From: Shewanellaceae bacterium
GTDB lineage: Bacteria > Pseudomonadota > Gammaproteobacteria > Enterobacterales > Shewanellaceae
Length of the DNA: 12,356 nt
Reading direction: 5' to 3'
Assembly: GCA_016779685.1 (NCBI GenBank)
Contig: JADHND010000030.1
Span: forward strand, 1-12,356
In this document: one piece after another, positions 1-6,850 of the stretch
Numbering within the stretch: position 1 is the first letter of the stretch
Layout: each line of letters begins with the position of its first letter
Translations under genes and position numbers: made by a program
Notes under the pieces: generated by a model
The model's input: only the letters and a program-made list of their open reading frames with translations
What the model was told of the DNA's origin: nothing
The model's database searches: none

Positions 1-629
1 TGTCTAAATTTGGCTTTGGGCGAAGAACAGGTGTTGATATTAAAGAAGAAAGAAGTGGCATTTTACCTTCTCGAGAGTGGAAAAAAGCCAAGCGAAATGA
101 GCCGTGGTACGTGGGGGATTCTATTTCTATCGGCATCGGTCAAGGCTATTGGACCACGACACCCATTCAGCTCGTACAATCGATAGCGATTTTAGCTACC
201 AAGGGGAAACGTTATCAGCCCCATTTATTGAAAGCGACTTCAGACAACGGTAGTTTACTGACAGAAAAACAGCATGATGCACTTGCGCCTGTCAAATTAA
301 ACAATGAAGCTTATTGGAGCATAGCAAATAAATCGATGTATTATGCCGCTAGAATGAATCCAAATTTTAAAAATGCGCCTTATCGCTCCGCTGTTAAAAG
401 TGGTACAGCTCAGATATTTAGTATTGCAGAAGATGAAGAATACGACAGCAAAAATGTCTCTGAGCATTTGCGTGACAACGCTTTGTTTGTAGGGTGGGCA
501 CCGTATAAAAATCCAAAGATTGCGGTAGCGGTGATTTTAGAGAATGCCGGCTGGGGTTCAATAAACGCAGCGCCCGTTGTTCGCACTCTGTTTGATCAGT
601 ATTTATCTTCCACTAAGGCAAAATTATGA
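1..629 (+). CDS. mrdA: Penicillin-binding protein 2 (peptidoglycan DD-transpeptidase), C-terminal part only
   Basis: The reading frame is open from the left edge (first full codon at position 3), so the gene is cut by the window and its true start lies outside. About 208 residues remain. PBP2 is the inner-membrane transpeptidase that crosslinks lateral-wall peptidoglycan and works with RodA in the elongasome. The visible part is the C-terminal half of the transpeptidase domain: an FGFGRRTGVD / SGILPSREWK segment, then GDSISIGIGQGYW, and the third penicillin-binding motif KSGTAQ (codons 396-410), as in E. coli PBP2. The active-site SxxK and SxN motifs lie upstream, outside the window. A GTG at 111 is an internal valine codon, not a start. 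The TGA stop overlaps the rodA start as ATGA, which suggests translational coupling of the two partners. Confidence 0.95.
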   Translation, partial: SKFGFGRRTGVDIKEERSGILPSREWKKAKRNEPWYVGDSISIGIGQGYWTTTPIQLVQSIAILATKGKRYQPHLLKATSDNGSLLTEKQHDALAPVKLNNEAYWSIANKSMYYAARMNPNFKNAPYRSAVKSGTAQIFSIAEDEEYDSKNVSEHLRDNALFVGWAPYKNPKIAVAVILENAGWGSINAAPVVRTLFDQYLSSTKAKL

Positions 630-1735
630 ACAGCAATACCATAGAAAATAGCAGTATTTGGCAAAAATTTCATGTGGATTTGCCATTGCTGGGAGCCATA
701 TGCTCGTTAATGTTGTTTAGTTTAGTGGTTCTCTATTCAGCAAGTGGGCAAAATGATGCTTTGCTTGAGCGTCAATTTACGCGTATTTTCTTATCGATAG
801 CTATTATGTTGCTGGTGGCTCAAATTTCACCTGATATCTTAAAACGCTGGGCGCTGCCTATTTACGTCATTGGTATTTTGGCGCTAATCGGTGTCTATTT
901 CTTTGGTGAAGTCAATAAAGGTGCTCAGCGTTGGTTAAACCTTGGCTTCATGGAGTTTCAACCTTCAGAGTTTATTAAATTAATTTTTCCTATCTGTATG
1001 GCATGGTACATTAGTCAGTTTCCCTTGCCGCCGACACCCTTGCAATTATTAGGTGGTTTTGGATTGCTCCTGGTACCGACCCTGCTCATTGCAAAACAAC
1101 CAGATTTAGGTACGTCAATTTTGGTAGCGTCATCCGGAATTTTTGTGTTATTTTTATCAGGCATGAGCTGGTTAATTGTCTTCTTATGTTTGTCGGGCAT
1201 TATTCCACTCATTGGCTTTAGTTGGTTTTTCTTAATGCACGATTATCAAAGACAGCGTGTTTTGACCCTACTTGACCCATCTGCGGATCCCTTAGGTTCA
1301 GGTTACCATATTATCCAGTCTAAAATTGCAATTGGCTCAGGAGGATTGTTTGGCAAGGGCTGGCTACAAGGTTCGCAGTCACAACTTGAGTTTTTACCGG
1401 AGCGCCATACCGACTTTATTTTTGCCGTGATTGGAGAAGAATTTGGTTTGCTTGGCGCTGTTGTTTTGCTCTGTATGTATTTATTTATTATTGCGAGGGG
1501 ATTGGTGATTGCATCAAATGCCCAAACAAATTTTTCGCGACTGTTAGCGGGTAGTATCACCCTAACATTTTTTGTTTATATTTTTGTTAATATTGGCATG
1601 GTTTCTGGATTACTACCTGTAGTGGGTGTGCCTCTACCGTTAGTAAGTTATGGTGGAACCTCGATGTTAACGCTATTGATTGGATTTGGGATTTTAATGA
1701 GTATTCATACACATCGACGCTTTGTGACTAAATAA
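626..1735 (+). CDS. mrdB: RodA, SEDS-family peptidoglycan glycosyltransferase
   Basis: RodA polymerises lipid II into glycan strands during lateral wall growth and pairs with PBP2 in the inner membrane. The protein has 369 residues against 370 in E. coli and is hydrophobic throughout, consistent with the ten membrane segments of SEDS proteins. Family motifs are present: FMEFQPSEFIKL (Glu114), KQPDLGT (about 157-163), HDYQRQRVLTLLDP (205-218), FLPERHTDFIFA with Asp263 at the place of the essential E. coli Asp262, and the C-terminal GVPLPLVSYGGTSML. The ATG overlaps the mrdA stop by 4 nt, and an AAGG lies about 8 nt upstream. The TAA is one base before mltB, so it is very probably co-transcribed with both neighbours. 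Confidence 0.97.
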   Translation: MNSNTIENSSIWQKFHVDLPLLGAICSLMLFSLVVLYSASGQNDALLERQFTRIFLSIAIMLLVAQISPDILKRWALPIYVIGILALIGVYFFGEVNKGAQRWLNLGFMEFQPSEFIKLIFPICMAWYISQFPLPPTPLQLLGGFGLLLVPTLLIAKQPDLGTSILVASSGIFVLFLSGMSWLIVFLCLSGIIPLIGFSWFFLMHDYQRQRVLTLLDPSADPLGSGYHIIQSKIAIGSGGLFGKGWLQGSQSQLEFLPERHTDFIFAVIGEEFGLLGAVVLLCMYLFIIARGLVIASNAQTNFSRLLAGSITLTFFVYIFVNIGMVSGLLPVVGVPLPLVSYGGTSMLTLLIGFGILMSIHTHRRFVTK

Positions 1736-1736
1736 G

Positions 1737-2726
1737 ATGAAGATATTATTATATTTATGGTATGTTGCGGTATCGACCCTCGCTTTTATGACCGTAGCGA
1801 AATCGACGTTGCCAGATGAATTTAAGCAAAATTTTATCGAAGAACAAGTCAAAAAAGGTTATACAAAACAACAAATAGAATCTTTTTTAAAGCCCGCTAA
1901 GAAAAATAAAATAGTCATTGATGCAATCCAAAGACAATGGGAATCAAAACCTTGGTTTGAATATTATCCAATTTTTTTAACCTCCAATCGGATTAAAGCT
2001 GGGGTTGAGTTTTGGAAAAAACATCGAGAAAATTTAGCAAAGGCGGAGAAAAAGTTTCAAGTTAATCCGGAAGTCATTGTGAGTATTATTGGTGTCGAGA
2101 CCTTTTTTGGAAAAAACATGGGCTCATTCAATGTGCGTAATGCTTTGTTCTCATTAGGTTTTCACTACCCTCCACGCGGGAAGTTTTTTTCTAGTGAGTT
2201 AGGATATCTGATGGATTTAATCCAAAAAGAAAATCTAAATCCAGATACATTAAAAGGATCATTTGCCGGGGCGATAGGGTATGGGCAATTTATTCCCTCA
2301 TCTTATGTGCACTATGCCGTGGACTTCAATGGTGATGGGAAGCGCGACTTAACCAATGTGGTGGACGCAATTGGTAGTGTCGCAAATTACTTTAAAAATC
2401 ATGGCTGGCAATATCAGCAGCCCGTAGCCTTTCCTGCCAAAGTCAAAGGTGAGCAAAAAAAATTAAAGTCTTTGCTATGGGGCAAATCTCCACCGAGCAC
2501 TTCTTTAGAAGAATGGCAAATGGTTGGCGTTGAGCCTAAAACTGGCATAAAGTTGCATCCGCGAGAAAAAGCAGTTTTCTTTCAACTGGCTTATAAAAAT
2601 AAAGTTGAATATTGGGTCGGACTGAAAAACTTTTATGTTATCACTCGATACAACCACAGCCAATTGTATGCAATGGCGGTCTTTTTACTGAGTCAAAAAA
2701 TTAAAGACGCTTATGAGAAGTCTTAG
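1737..2726 (+). CDS. mltB: Lytic murein transglycosylase B (MltB/SltB1 type)
   Basis: MltB-family enzymes cleave the MurNAc-GlcNAc bond of peptidoglycan to give 1,6-anhydro products in the periplasm. The 329-residue protein has the family core: IIGVETFFGKNMG with the predicted catalytic Glu121, then GAIGYGQFIPSSY (178-190), and an EF-hand-like DFNGDGKRDL loop (196-205) where the E. coli soluble fragment Slt35 binds calcium, followed by VDAIGSVANYFKNHGW. The N-terminus (residues 1-21) is a hydrophobic export signal without any cysteine, so unlike E. coli MltB it does not look like a lipoprotein. It may be soluble in the periplasm like Pseudomonas SltB1. It starts 1 nt after rodA with only a weak ribosome site, and its 3' end overlaps rlpA by 14 nt. 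Confidence 0.94.
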   Translation: MKILLYLWYVAVSTLAFMTVAKSTLPDEFKQNFIEEQVKKGYTKQQIESFLKPAKKNKIVIDAIQRQWESKPWFEYYPIFLTSNRIKAGVEFWKKHRENLAKAEKKFQVNPEVIVSIIGVETFFGKNMGSFNVRNALFSLGFHYPPRGKFFSSELGYLMDLIQKENLNPDTLKGSFAGAIGYGQFIPSSYVHYAVDFNGDGKRDLTNVVDAIGSVANYFKNHGWQYQQPVAFPAKVKGEQKKLKSLLWGKSPPSTSLEEWQMVGVEPKTGIKLHPREKAVFFQLAYKNKVEYWVGLKNFYVITRYNHSQLYAMAVFLLSQKIKDAYEKS

Positions 2727-3474
2727 TCTTGCGTTGGTTTGCATCTTGTTTGTTGTTGGCTGTCAGACACATTCCCGCTATCAGTTACAAGAAGACGCTC
2801 ATCCTGAATATCAGCCAAACCTTGATCACTTGCCTCCACTTCATCCTAGATATGAACCCTTTAGTTTGCGCGGTAATCAAACGTATTCACTTTTCGAGAA
2901 AAAGTATGTTGTAGATAAAAATATTACGGCATATCAAAAGCGAGGTTATGCATCTTGGTATGGTAAAAAATTTCATGGACATCAAACATCGAATGGTGAA
3001 ACATACGATATGTTTCAAATCTCTGCCGCCCACAAAACGCTGCCAATTCCTTGTTATGTTCGGGTGAAAAACTTAGATAATCAGAAAACCTTGGTGGTGC
3101 GCGTGAACGATAGAGGCCCTTTTCACGATGGGCGTATTATTGATTTGTCCTATGCGGCTGCTAAAAAGCTAGGTATTTATGAGCAAGGAACCGCCGAGGT
3201 TGAAGTGACCTATTTGCCGTCTTCTCATAAAATAGCGCAGACAGATGGTTATTATATCCAAATTGCTGCCGGTACCAACCGACAAGCATTGGATATAATG
3301 GGGCAACAAGTAACCGCTCGTTTAAAAGCGGCCCATCGCTTGATTTTAGTGAAATCACTCTGGAAACTCCAGCTCGGTCCTTTTGAAAAGTTGTCGATTG
3401 CAAGAGAATTGCTGGCTATGGTAAAAGATCAAGGTTTTTCAGATAGTTATTTGATTACGGATACGGCACGCTAA
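2713..3474 (+). CDS. rlpA: RlpA, septal-ring lytic transglycosylase lipoprotein
   Basis: RlpA is an outer-membrane lipoprotein; in Pseudomonas it cleaves denuded (peptide-free) glycan strands at the septum. The 253 residues show a lipoprotein signal with lipobox VVGC (Cys17) and Gln at +2, which favours outer-membrane sorting. A spacer follows, then a double-psi beta-barrel from about residue 78 (ASWYGKKFHG, TSNGETYD, AAHKTLP, VRVNDRGPFHDGRIIDLS) to 166, and a C-terminal SPOR domain (about 178-250) for binding denuded septal glycan. Glu96 and His107 match the residues required for Pseudomonas RlpA activity. The ATG at 2713 lies inside the mltB end (14-nt overlap, different frame) and is the only start that keeps the signal peptide. 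It ends the first tight gene block. Confidence 0.95.
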   Translation: MRSLSLALVCILFVVGCQTHSRYQLQEDAHPEYQPNLDHLPPLHPRYEPFSLRGNQTYSLFEKKYVVDKNITAYQKRGYASWYGKKFHGHQTSNGETYDMFQISAAHKTLPIPCYVRVKNLDNQKTLVVRVNDRGPFHDGRIIDLSYAAAKKLGIYEQGTAEVEVTYLPSSHKIAQTDGYYIQIAAGTNRQALDIMGQQVTARLKAAHRLILVKSLWKLQLGPFEKLSIARELLAMVKDQGFSDSYLITDTAR

Positions 3475-3497
3475 GTCTTGAGTGCTGCCAAGTATCG

Positions 3498-3544
3498 GGA
3501 GGGGGCGATATGATGAACCAAATAAGTCTGATCCTCTCCTTTTT
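3498..3544 (+). terminator. GC-rich hairpin before a T-run after rlpA; possible terminator or Shine-Dalgarno-hiding fold
   Basis: GGAGGGG (3498-3504) can pair with CCTCTCC (3533-3539) in a 7-bp stem with one G-T wobble, followed at once by five Ts (3540-3544). This has the layout of a Rho-independent terminator for the mrdA-rlpA block, but the 28-nt loop is long and weakens the case. The left arm is also the Shine-Dalgarno of the mini-ORF at 3510, so pairing would hide that site. The two readings cannot be separated by eye. Confidence 0.35.
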
Positions 3545-3560
3545 CCTAAAAATACTTTAG
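3510..3560 (+). CDS. Candidate 16-aa hydrophobic mini-ORF upstream of dacA
   Basis: An ATG ATG pair opens a 16-codon frame reading MMNQISLILSFFLKIL and ending in TAG at 3558. A full GGAGG Shine-Dalgarno (3498-3502) sits 7 nt before the ATG, the best ribosome site in the window and better than that of any confirmed gene here. The peptide is hydrophobic with one lysine near its end and could insert in a membrane. It lies between rlpA and dacA, and its stop overlaps the predicted -35 box of dacA. Size, double Met and hydrophobicity recall short toxic or leader peptides such as the Ibs type, but this is resemblance in character only. Chance occurrence is a real alternative, and the same bases can be read as a terminator. 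Confidence 0.3.
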   Translation: MMNQISLILSFFLKIL

Positions 3561-3585
3561 CAGCCTATTTGAACAATGGTATACT
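3557..3585 (+). promoter_or_regulatory. Predicted sigma-70 promoter of dacA with extended -10
   Basis: TTAGCA (3557-3562, 4 of 6 to TTGACA), a 17-nt spacer and TATACT (3580-3585, 5 of 6 to TATAAT), with TG one base upstream of the -10 (3577-3578), form a good extended -10 promoter. Transcription would start near 3592, leaving a leader of about 35 nt before the dacA ATG. It would give dacA and the genes after it expression independent of the mrdA-rlpA block. Confidence 0.55.
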
Positions 3586-3625
3586 TGCTAATAAATATCC
3601 GTTTACCTGAGAAAAAACGTACCTT

Positions 3626-4834
3626 ATGAAAATAAATCGTTATCCGTTTAAAGTATGTCGATGGTCTTTGATCAGCTTCGTGAGCTTGGTTGGTTTAATC
3701 AACCCAGCGGTTGCTCAGCAGATAGAGTTAGAAAAACCCAATATTTCGGCAAAATCGTACGTATTGATGGATTACAACTCTGGTCAAATTTTAGTCTCTG
3801 ATTTGCCGAATAAAAAATTATCACCTGCTAGTTTAACGAAAATGATGACCAGTTATATCATTGGGCAAGAGTTGAAAACGGGCAATATTCGAGAGGATGA
3901 CCAGGTTCTCATCTCTGCAAAAGCTTGGAGTAAAAATTTTCCTGATTCGTCACGGATGTTTATTGAAGTAGGCAAAAAAGTCTCGGTTTCTGAATTAAAC
4001 CAAGGCATAGTTGTGCAGTCTGGCAATGATGCATGTGTAGCGATGGCTGAACATATTGCTGGCAGTGAGGAAGGCTTTGCGAGCATGATGAACCAGTGGT
4101 CTCGTCAATTGGGTATGAAAAATACACACTTTATCAACAGCCATGGTCTCGATAGTGATAACCATTTTACCACGGCTTATGATATGGCGGTTTTAGCTCG
4201 CTCTTTGATTCGAGATGTGCCTGAAGAATATAAATTGTATGCTCAAAAAGATTTCACCTTCAATGGTATCAAACAATACAATCGCAATTCGTTGCTTTGG
4301 GATAAAAATCTAAATGTAGATGGTATCAAAACGGGACACACATCCGAAGCTGGATTTAGTCTAGTCACCTCCAGTATCCAGAATGAGATGCGCCTTATTG
4401 CCGTGGTGATGGGGGCTAACAGCAGCCGGTCACGAGTTAGTGAAAGTAAAAAACTTCTCAAATTTGGCTTTCGCTATTTTGAAAGTGTCACACCGTACCA
4501 TGCTGGGGAAAGTTTTGTTTCGCACCGAATCTGGTATGGTGACAAAAATTATGTCAGCTTAGGTGTGCTGCAGGACACACCTTTTAGTGTTCTGAGAGGG
4601 CAAGCCGCGAGTGTTGAAGCCTATTTTGAGTTAACTGAGTCGTTAGAAGCACCTGTGAAAAAAGGCCAAGTGGTTGGAAAACTAAACTTTAGCATCGGCG
4701 ACGATGTGGTTGCCGCATTTCCTCTGGTGGCTTTAGAAGAAATTCAAGAGAGTGGATGGCTAGGTAAATTGTACGATTATTTAGTGCAGTTACTGGAACG
4801 TATGCTGGAATCCATGAAGGCAACGATGGCGTAA
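3626..4834 (+). CDS. dacA: D-alanyl-D-alanine carboxypeptidase (PBP5/PBP6 family)
   Basis: This low-molecular-mass penicillin-binding protein trims the terminal D-Ala from peptidoglycan pentapeptides at the outer face of the inner membrane. At 402 residues it matches E. coli DacA (403). A Sec signal peptide ends at AVA-QQ (after residue 30). The three penicillin-binding motifs are present: S69-L-T-K72 with the catalytic serine, S132-G-N, and K235-T-G. A beta-rich C-terminal domain follows, and the last 25 or so residues (GWLGKLYDYLVQLLERMLES) form an amphipathic helix, the usual membrane anchor of this family. The start is fixed by the signal peptide; the ribosome site is weak. It has its own predicted promoter and is followed by ybeD, as in E. 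coli. Confidence 0.97.
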   Translation: MKINRYPFKVCRWSLISFVSLVGLINPAVAQQIELEKPNISAKSYVLMDYNSGQILVSDLPNKKLSPASLTKMMTSYIIGQELKTGNIREDDQVLISAKAWSKNFPDSSRMFIEVGKKVSVSELNQGIVVQSGNDACVAMAEHIAGSEEGFASMMNQWSRQLGMKNTHFINSHGLDSDNHFTTAYDMAVLARSLIRDVPEEYKLYAQKDFTFNGIKQYNRNSLLWDKNLNVDGIKTGHTSEAGFSLVTSSIQNEMRLIAVVMGANSSRSRVSESKKLLKFGFRYFESVTPYHAGESFVSHRIWYGDKNYVSLGVLQDTPFSVLRGQAASVEAYFELTESLEAPVKKGQVVGKLNFSIGDDVVAAFPLVALEEIQESGWLGKLYDYLVQLLERMLESMKATMA

Positions 4835-4849
4835 TCTGTCGGTCTTTCT

Positions 4850-4906
4850 ATGAGCGAAGTAACCATGTTGATCGGTTGGATCTTGGGTTATGTGATCAAT
4901 GAATAA
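4850..4906 (+). CDS. Candidate 18-aa mini-ORF between dacA and ybeD
   Basis: An ATG frame of 18 codons reads MSEVTMLIGWILGYVINE and ends at TAA 4904. It fills much of the 90-nt gap after dacA. The core LIGWILGYV is hydrophobic with acidic ends. No clear Shine-Dalgarno precedes the first ATG. The inner ATG (4865) has GAAG about 6 nt upstream and would give 13 residues. It starts 15 nt after the dacA stop and could be reached by reinitiation. The evidence is only frame and composition, so it may well be chance. Confidence 0.15.
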   Translation: MSEVTMLIGWILGYVINE

Positions 4907-4924
4907 AAATGGTAAGAAGTAGAG

Positions 4925-5191
4925 ATGTTAGATACAAAGTTTGATGAACTCTTAGAGTTTCCATGCCAGTTTCCCTTTAAGGTGATTGGCAAAGCCAACG
5001 TGCAATTAGCTCAGCAAGTCACAGTTGCGGCTCAAAAAATTAGTCCTGGACAATATCAGACAGAGACCAAGACTTCAAGTCAAGGCACATATGATTCAGT
5101 AACAATCAAGGTGAAGGTTAATAGCAAAGAGCAAATTGAATCATTGTATATAGCTTTCTCTCAAATCGATGGGGTTAAGCGGGTTCTTTAA
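4925..5191 (+). CDS. ybeD: YbeD/DUF493 family small protein
   Basis: This 88-residue protein belongs to the YbeD family (E. coli 87 aa), small cytoplasmic proteins with a ferredoxin-like, ACT-type fold whose biochemical role is not settled. Recognisable family features are KFDELLEFPC near the start, the FKVIGKA strand, SPGQY, the TSSQGTYDSVTI central strand, and the C-terminal IDGVKRVL. All line up with E. coli YbeD without gaps of note. A purine-rich AAGAAG lies just upstream of the ATG. It sits directly before lipB (21 nt to the chosen lipB start), as in E. coli. That placement has led to suggestions of a link with lipoate metabolism, which this sequence alone cannot test. Confidence 0.92.
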   Translation: MLDTKFDELLEFPCQFPFKVIGKANVQLAQQVTVAAQKISPGQYQTETKTSSQGTYDSVTIKVKVNSKEQIESLYIAFSQIDGVKRVL

Positions 5192-5212
5192 TGCATGAAT
5201 TCAGGTACATGT

Positions 5213-5872
5213 ATGTTCACAGATAAATCTCTCATCGTTCGGCGCTTAGGTCGTCAACCTTATCAAAAGGTTTGGCAGGCTATGCGAGATTTTACGGATA
5301 CACGTCAATCCGATACACCTGATGAGATATGGTTGGTAGAGCATGATCCTGTTTTTACCCAAGGCGTGGCTGGCAAAGCAGAACATATACTTCAATCTTC
5401 AAACATTCCGGTGATTCAGACAGATCGTGGGGGGCAAGTTACCTACCATGGCCCTGGTCAGCTGGTGGTGTATCCTCTGCTGAACCTTAAACGCTCGCAA
5501 TTGGATATACGATCTTTGGTTTCAAAGCTGGAGCAGAGTGTGCAATCAATGCTCCAAGACTATGGTATTCAGGCAGTTGCCGATCCGGCTGCGCCGGGTG
5601 TTTATGTTGAGCAGCAAAAAGTAGCGTCGGTTGGCCTGCGTGTTCGTAAGTATTGCTCATTTCATGGCCTAGCATTGAATGTGAAAATGGATTTAACGCC
5701 ATTTCAGCTTATCAATCCTTGTGGCTATGCGGGATTAAAAATGACTCAAACCAGTTCTCTAGGCGGACCGGTGAGCGTAGCGGAAGCTACCCAGGCATGG
5801 CTGCCTATTTTCTGTGAACAAATAAACAAAAATCACTTGATAGAATCGAAGGAATTTATAAACAATGAATAA
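5213..5872 (+). CDS. lipB: Octanoyl-[ACP]:protein N-octanoyltransferase
   Basis: LipB moves octanoate from acyl carrier protein to the lipoyl-domain lysine of apo-proteins, the first step of lipoate synthesis. The ATG at 5213 ([13 protein letters not shown]) is preferred: it aligns with the E. coli start MYQDK, has AGGT 6 nt upstream, and gives 219 residues against 213. An in-frame ATG at 5195 would add six residues. Motifs are [33 protein letters not shown] with Lys136, FHGLALNV, and NPCGYAG with the nucleophile Cys170. These match the Lys/Cys dyad of E. coli (135/169). It lies 21 nt after ybeD and overlaps lipA by 8 nt, so the two lipoate enzymes are probably co-translated. Confidence 0.95.
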   Translation: MFTDKSLIVRRLGRQPYQKVWQAMRDFTDTRQSDTPDEIWLVEHDPVFTQGVAGKAEHILQSSNIPVIQTDRGGQVTYHGPGQLVVYPLLNLKRSQLDIRSLVSKLEQSVQSMLQDYGIQAVADPAAPGVYVEQQKVASVGLRVRKYCSFHGLALNVKMDLTPFQLINPCGYAGLKMTQTSSLGGPVSVAEATQAWLPIFCEQINKNHLIESKEFINNE

Positions 5873-6830
5873 GCCAGAGCGTCTACAGGCTGGAGTTAAA
5901 TTACGAGATGCAGATAAGGTTGCTCGTATTCCTGTTAAAGTTATTCCGACGCAGCGAGAAGATATGCTGCGTAAGCCAGATTGGCTGAAAATAAAACTGC
6001 CATCTTCAACTAAAAAAATAGAAGACATCAAGCAAGCTATGCGTGAGCATGGCTTGCATTCGGTCTGTGAAGAGGCCAGTTGTCCGAATTTAGCGGAATG
6101 TTTTACGCATGGCACAGCAACTTTTATGATTTTAGGTGCCATCTGTACGCGGCGTTGTCCATTTTGTGATGTTGCACATGGCCGCCCACTGGCTCCTGAC
6201 CCTGAAGAACCCAAAAAATTGGCGCAAACCATTGCAGCTATGAAACTCAAGTATGTGGTGATTACATCGGTTGATCGAGATGACTTGCGTGATGGCGGTG
6301 CACAGCACTTTGCTGATTGTATTAGAGAAATTAGGTTGCACTCACCTGGTATTAAAATAGAAATTCTGGTGCCGGATTTTAGAGGCAGAATTGAGCGTGC
6401 TCTTGATATTTTATCGACCGAATTACCGGATGTGTTCAATCATAATTTAGAGACAGCTCCTCAACACTATCGGCGGGCACGTCCAGGCGCCAATTACCAG
6501 TGGTCGTTAAAGCTATTGGCTCAATTTAAAGCCCGTCATCCGCACATTCCGACGAAATCAGGTCTTATGCTGGGGCTGGGGGAAACGAATGAAGAAATCC
6601 AAGCGGTACTGCATGATTTACGGGAACATCAAGTTAATATGCTCACTTTAGGGCAGTATTTGCAGCCTTCTAAATATCATTTGCGCGTCGAGCGTTACGT
6701 AACGCCTGCTGAGTTTGAAGACTTTAAGACAATGGCTGATGAGCTTGGCTTTACCCATGCAGCCTGCGGTCCTTTGGTTCGTTCAAGCTACCACGCAGAC
6801 TTACAAGCAAAAGGTGAGGCTGTGAGTTAG
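5865..6830 (+). CDS. lipA: Lipoyl synthase (radical SAM)
   Basis: LipA inserts two sulfur atoms into protein-bound octanoyl groups to make lipoyl cofactors. At 321 residues it has exactly the E. coli length. The auxiliary 4Fe-4S cluster motif CX4CX5C falls at Cys68, Cys73 and Cys79 ([14 protein letters not shown]), and the radical SAM motif CX3CX2C at Cys94, Cys98 and Cys101 (ICTRRCPFC). These are the same numbers as in E. coli. The [16 protein letters not shown] and GLMLGLGET segments and the C-terminal RSSYHAD, which carries the serine ligand of the auxiliary cluster, are intact. The ATG overlaps the lipB end by 8 nt with AAGGA 11 nt upstream. It is the last gene of the + strand cluster. 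Confidence 0.98.
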   Translation: MNKPERLQAGVKLRDADKVARIPVKVIPTQREDMLRKPDWLKIKLPSSTKKIEDIKQAMREHGLHSVCEEASCPNLAECFTHGTATFMILGAICTRRCPFCDVAHGRPLAPDPEEPKKLAQTIAAMKLKYVVITSVDRDDLRDGGAQHFADCIREIRLHSPGIKIEILVPDFRGRIERALDILSTELPDVFNHNLETAPQHYRRARPGANYQWSLKLLAQFKARHPHIPTKSGLMLGLGETNEEIQAVLHDLREHQVNMLTLGQYLQPSKYHLRVERYVTPAEFEDFKTMADELGFTHAACGPLVRSSYHADLQAKGEAVS

Positions 6831-6850
6831 CTGACGGCTGGCGTTATTTT
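6826..6850 (+). terminator. Weak hairpin at the lipA stop, possible terminator
   Basis: GTTAGC (6826-6831) can pair with GCTGGC (6837-6842) around a 5-nt loop. Two of the six pairs are G-T wobbles, and a short T-rich run GTTATTTT follows. It overlaps the lipA stop. The fold is weak, but it is the only terminator-like structure seen at the end of the + strand cluster. Confidence 0.2.

Noticed and set aside
1303..1560. 85-codon frame antisense to rodA
   Set aside because: It is a shadow of the conserved RodA catalytic region, with low-complexity Pro/Ser/Lys-rich sequence.
3480..3600. Antisense RNA opposite the 16-codon mini-ORF (type I toxin-antitoxin idea)
   Set aside because: Only poor promoter matches (for example TTGTTC with TATTTT) were found on the - strand, so the toxin-antitoxin reading is not supported beyond the peptide's character.
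4865..4900. TGATC/GATCA repeat in the dacA-ybeD gap as a terminator or operator
   Set aside because: The stem is short with no T-run after it, and no known operator consensus was recognised.
5759..6439. Open frame of 226 codons on the - strand opposite lipB and lipA
   Set aside because: It lies wholly antisense to two strongly conserved genes. The product is Ser/Arg/Cys-rich with no recognisable domain, and there is no ribosome site. It is a shadow frame.
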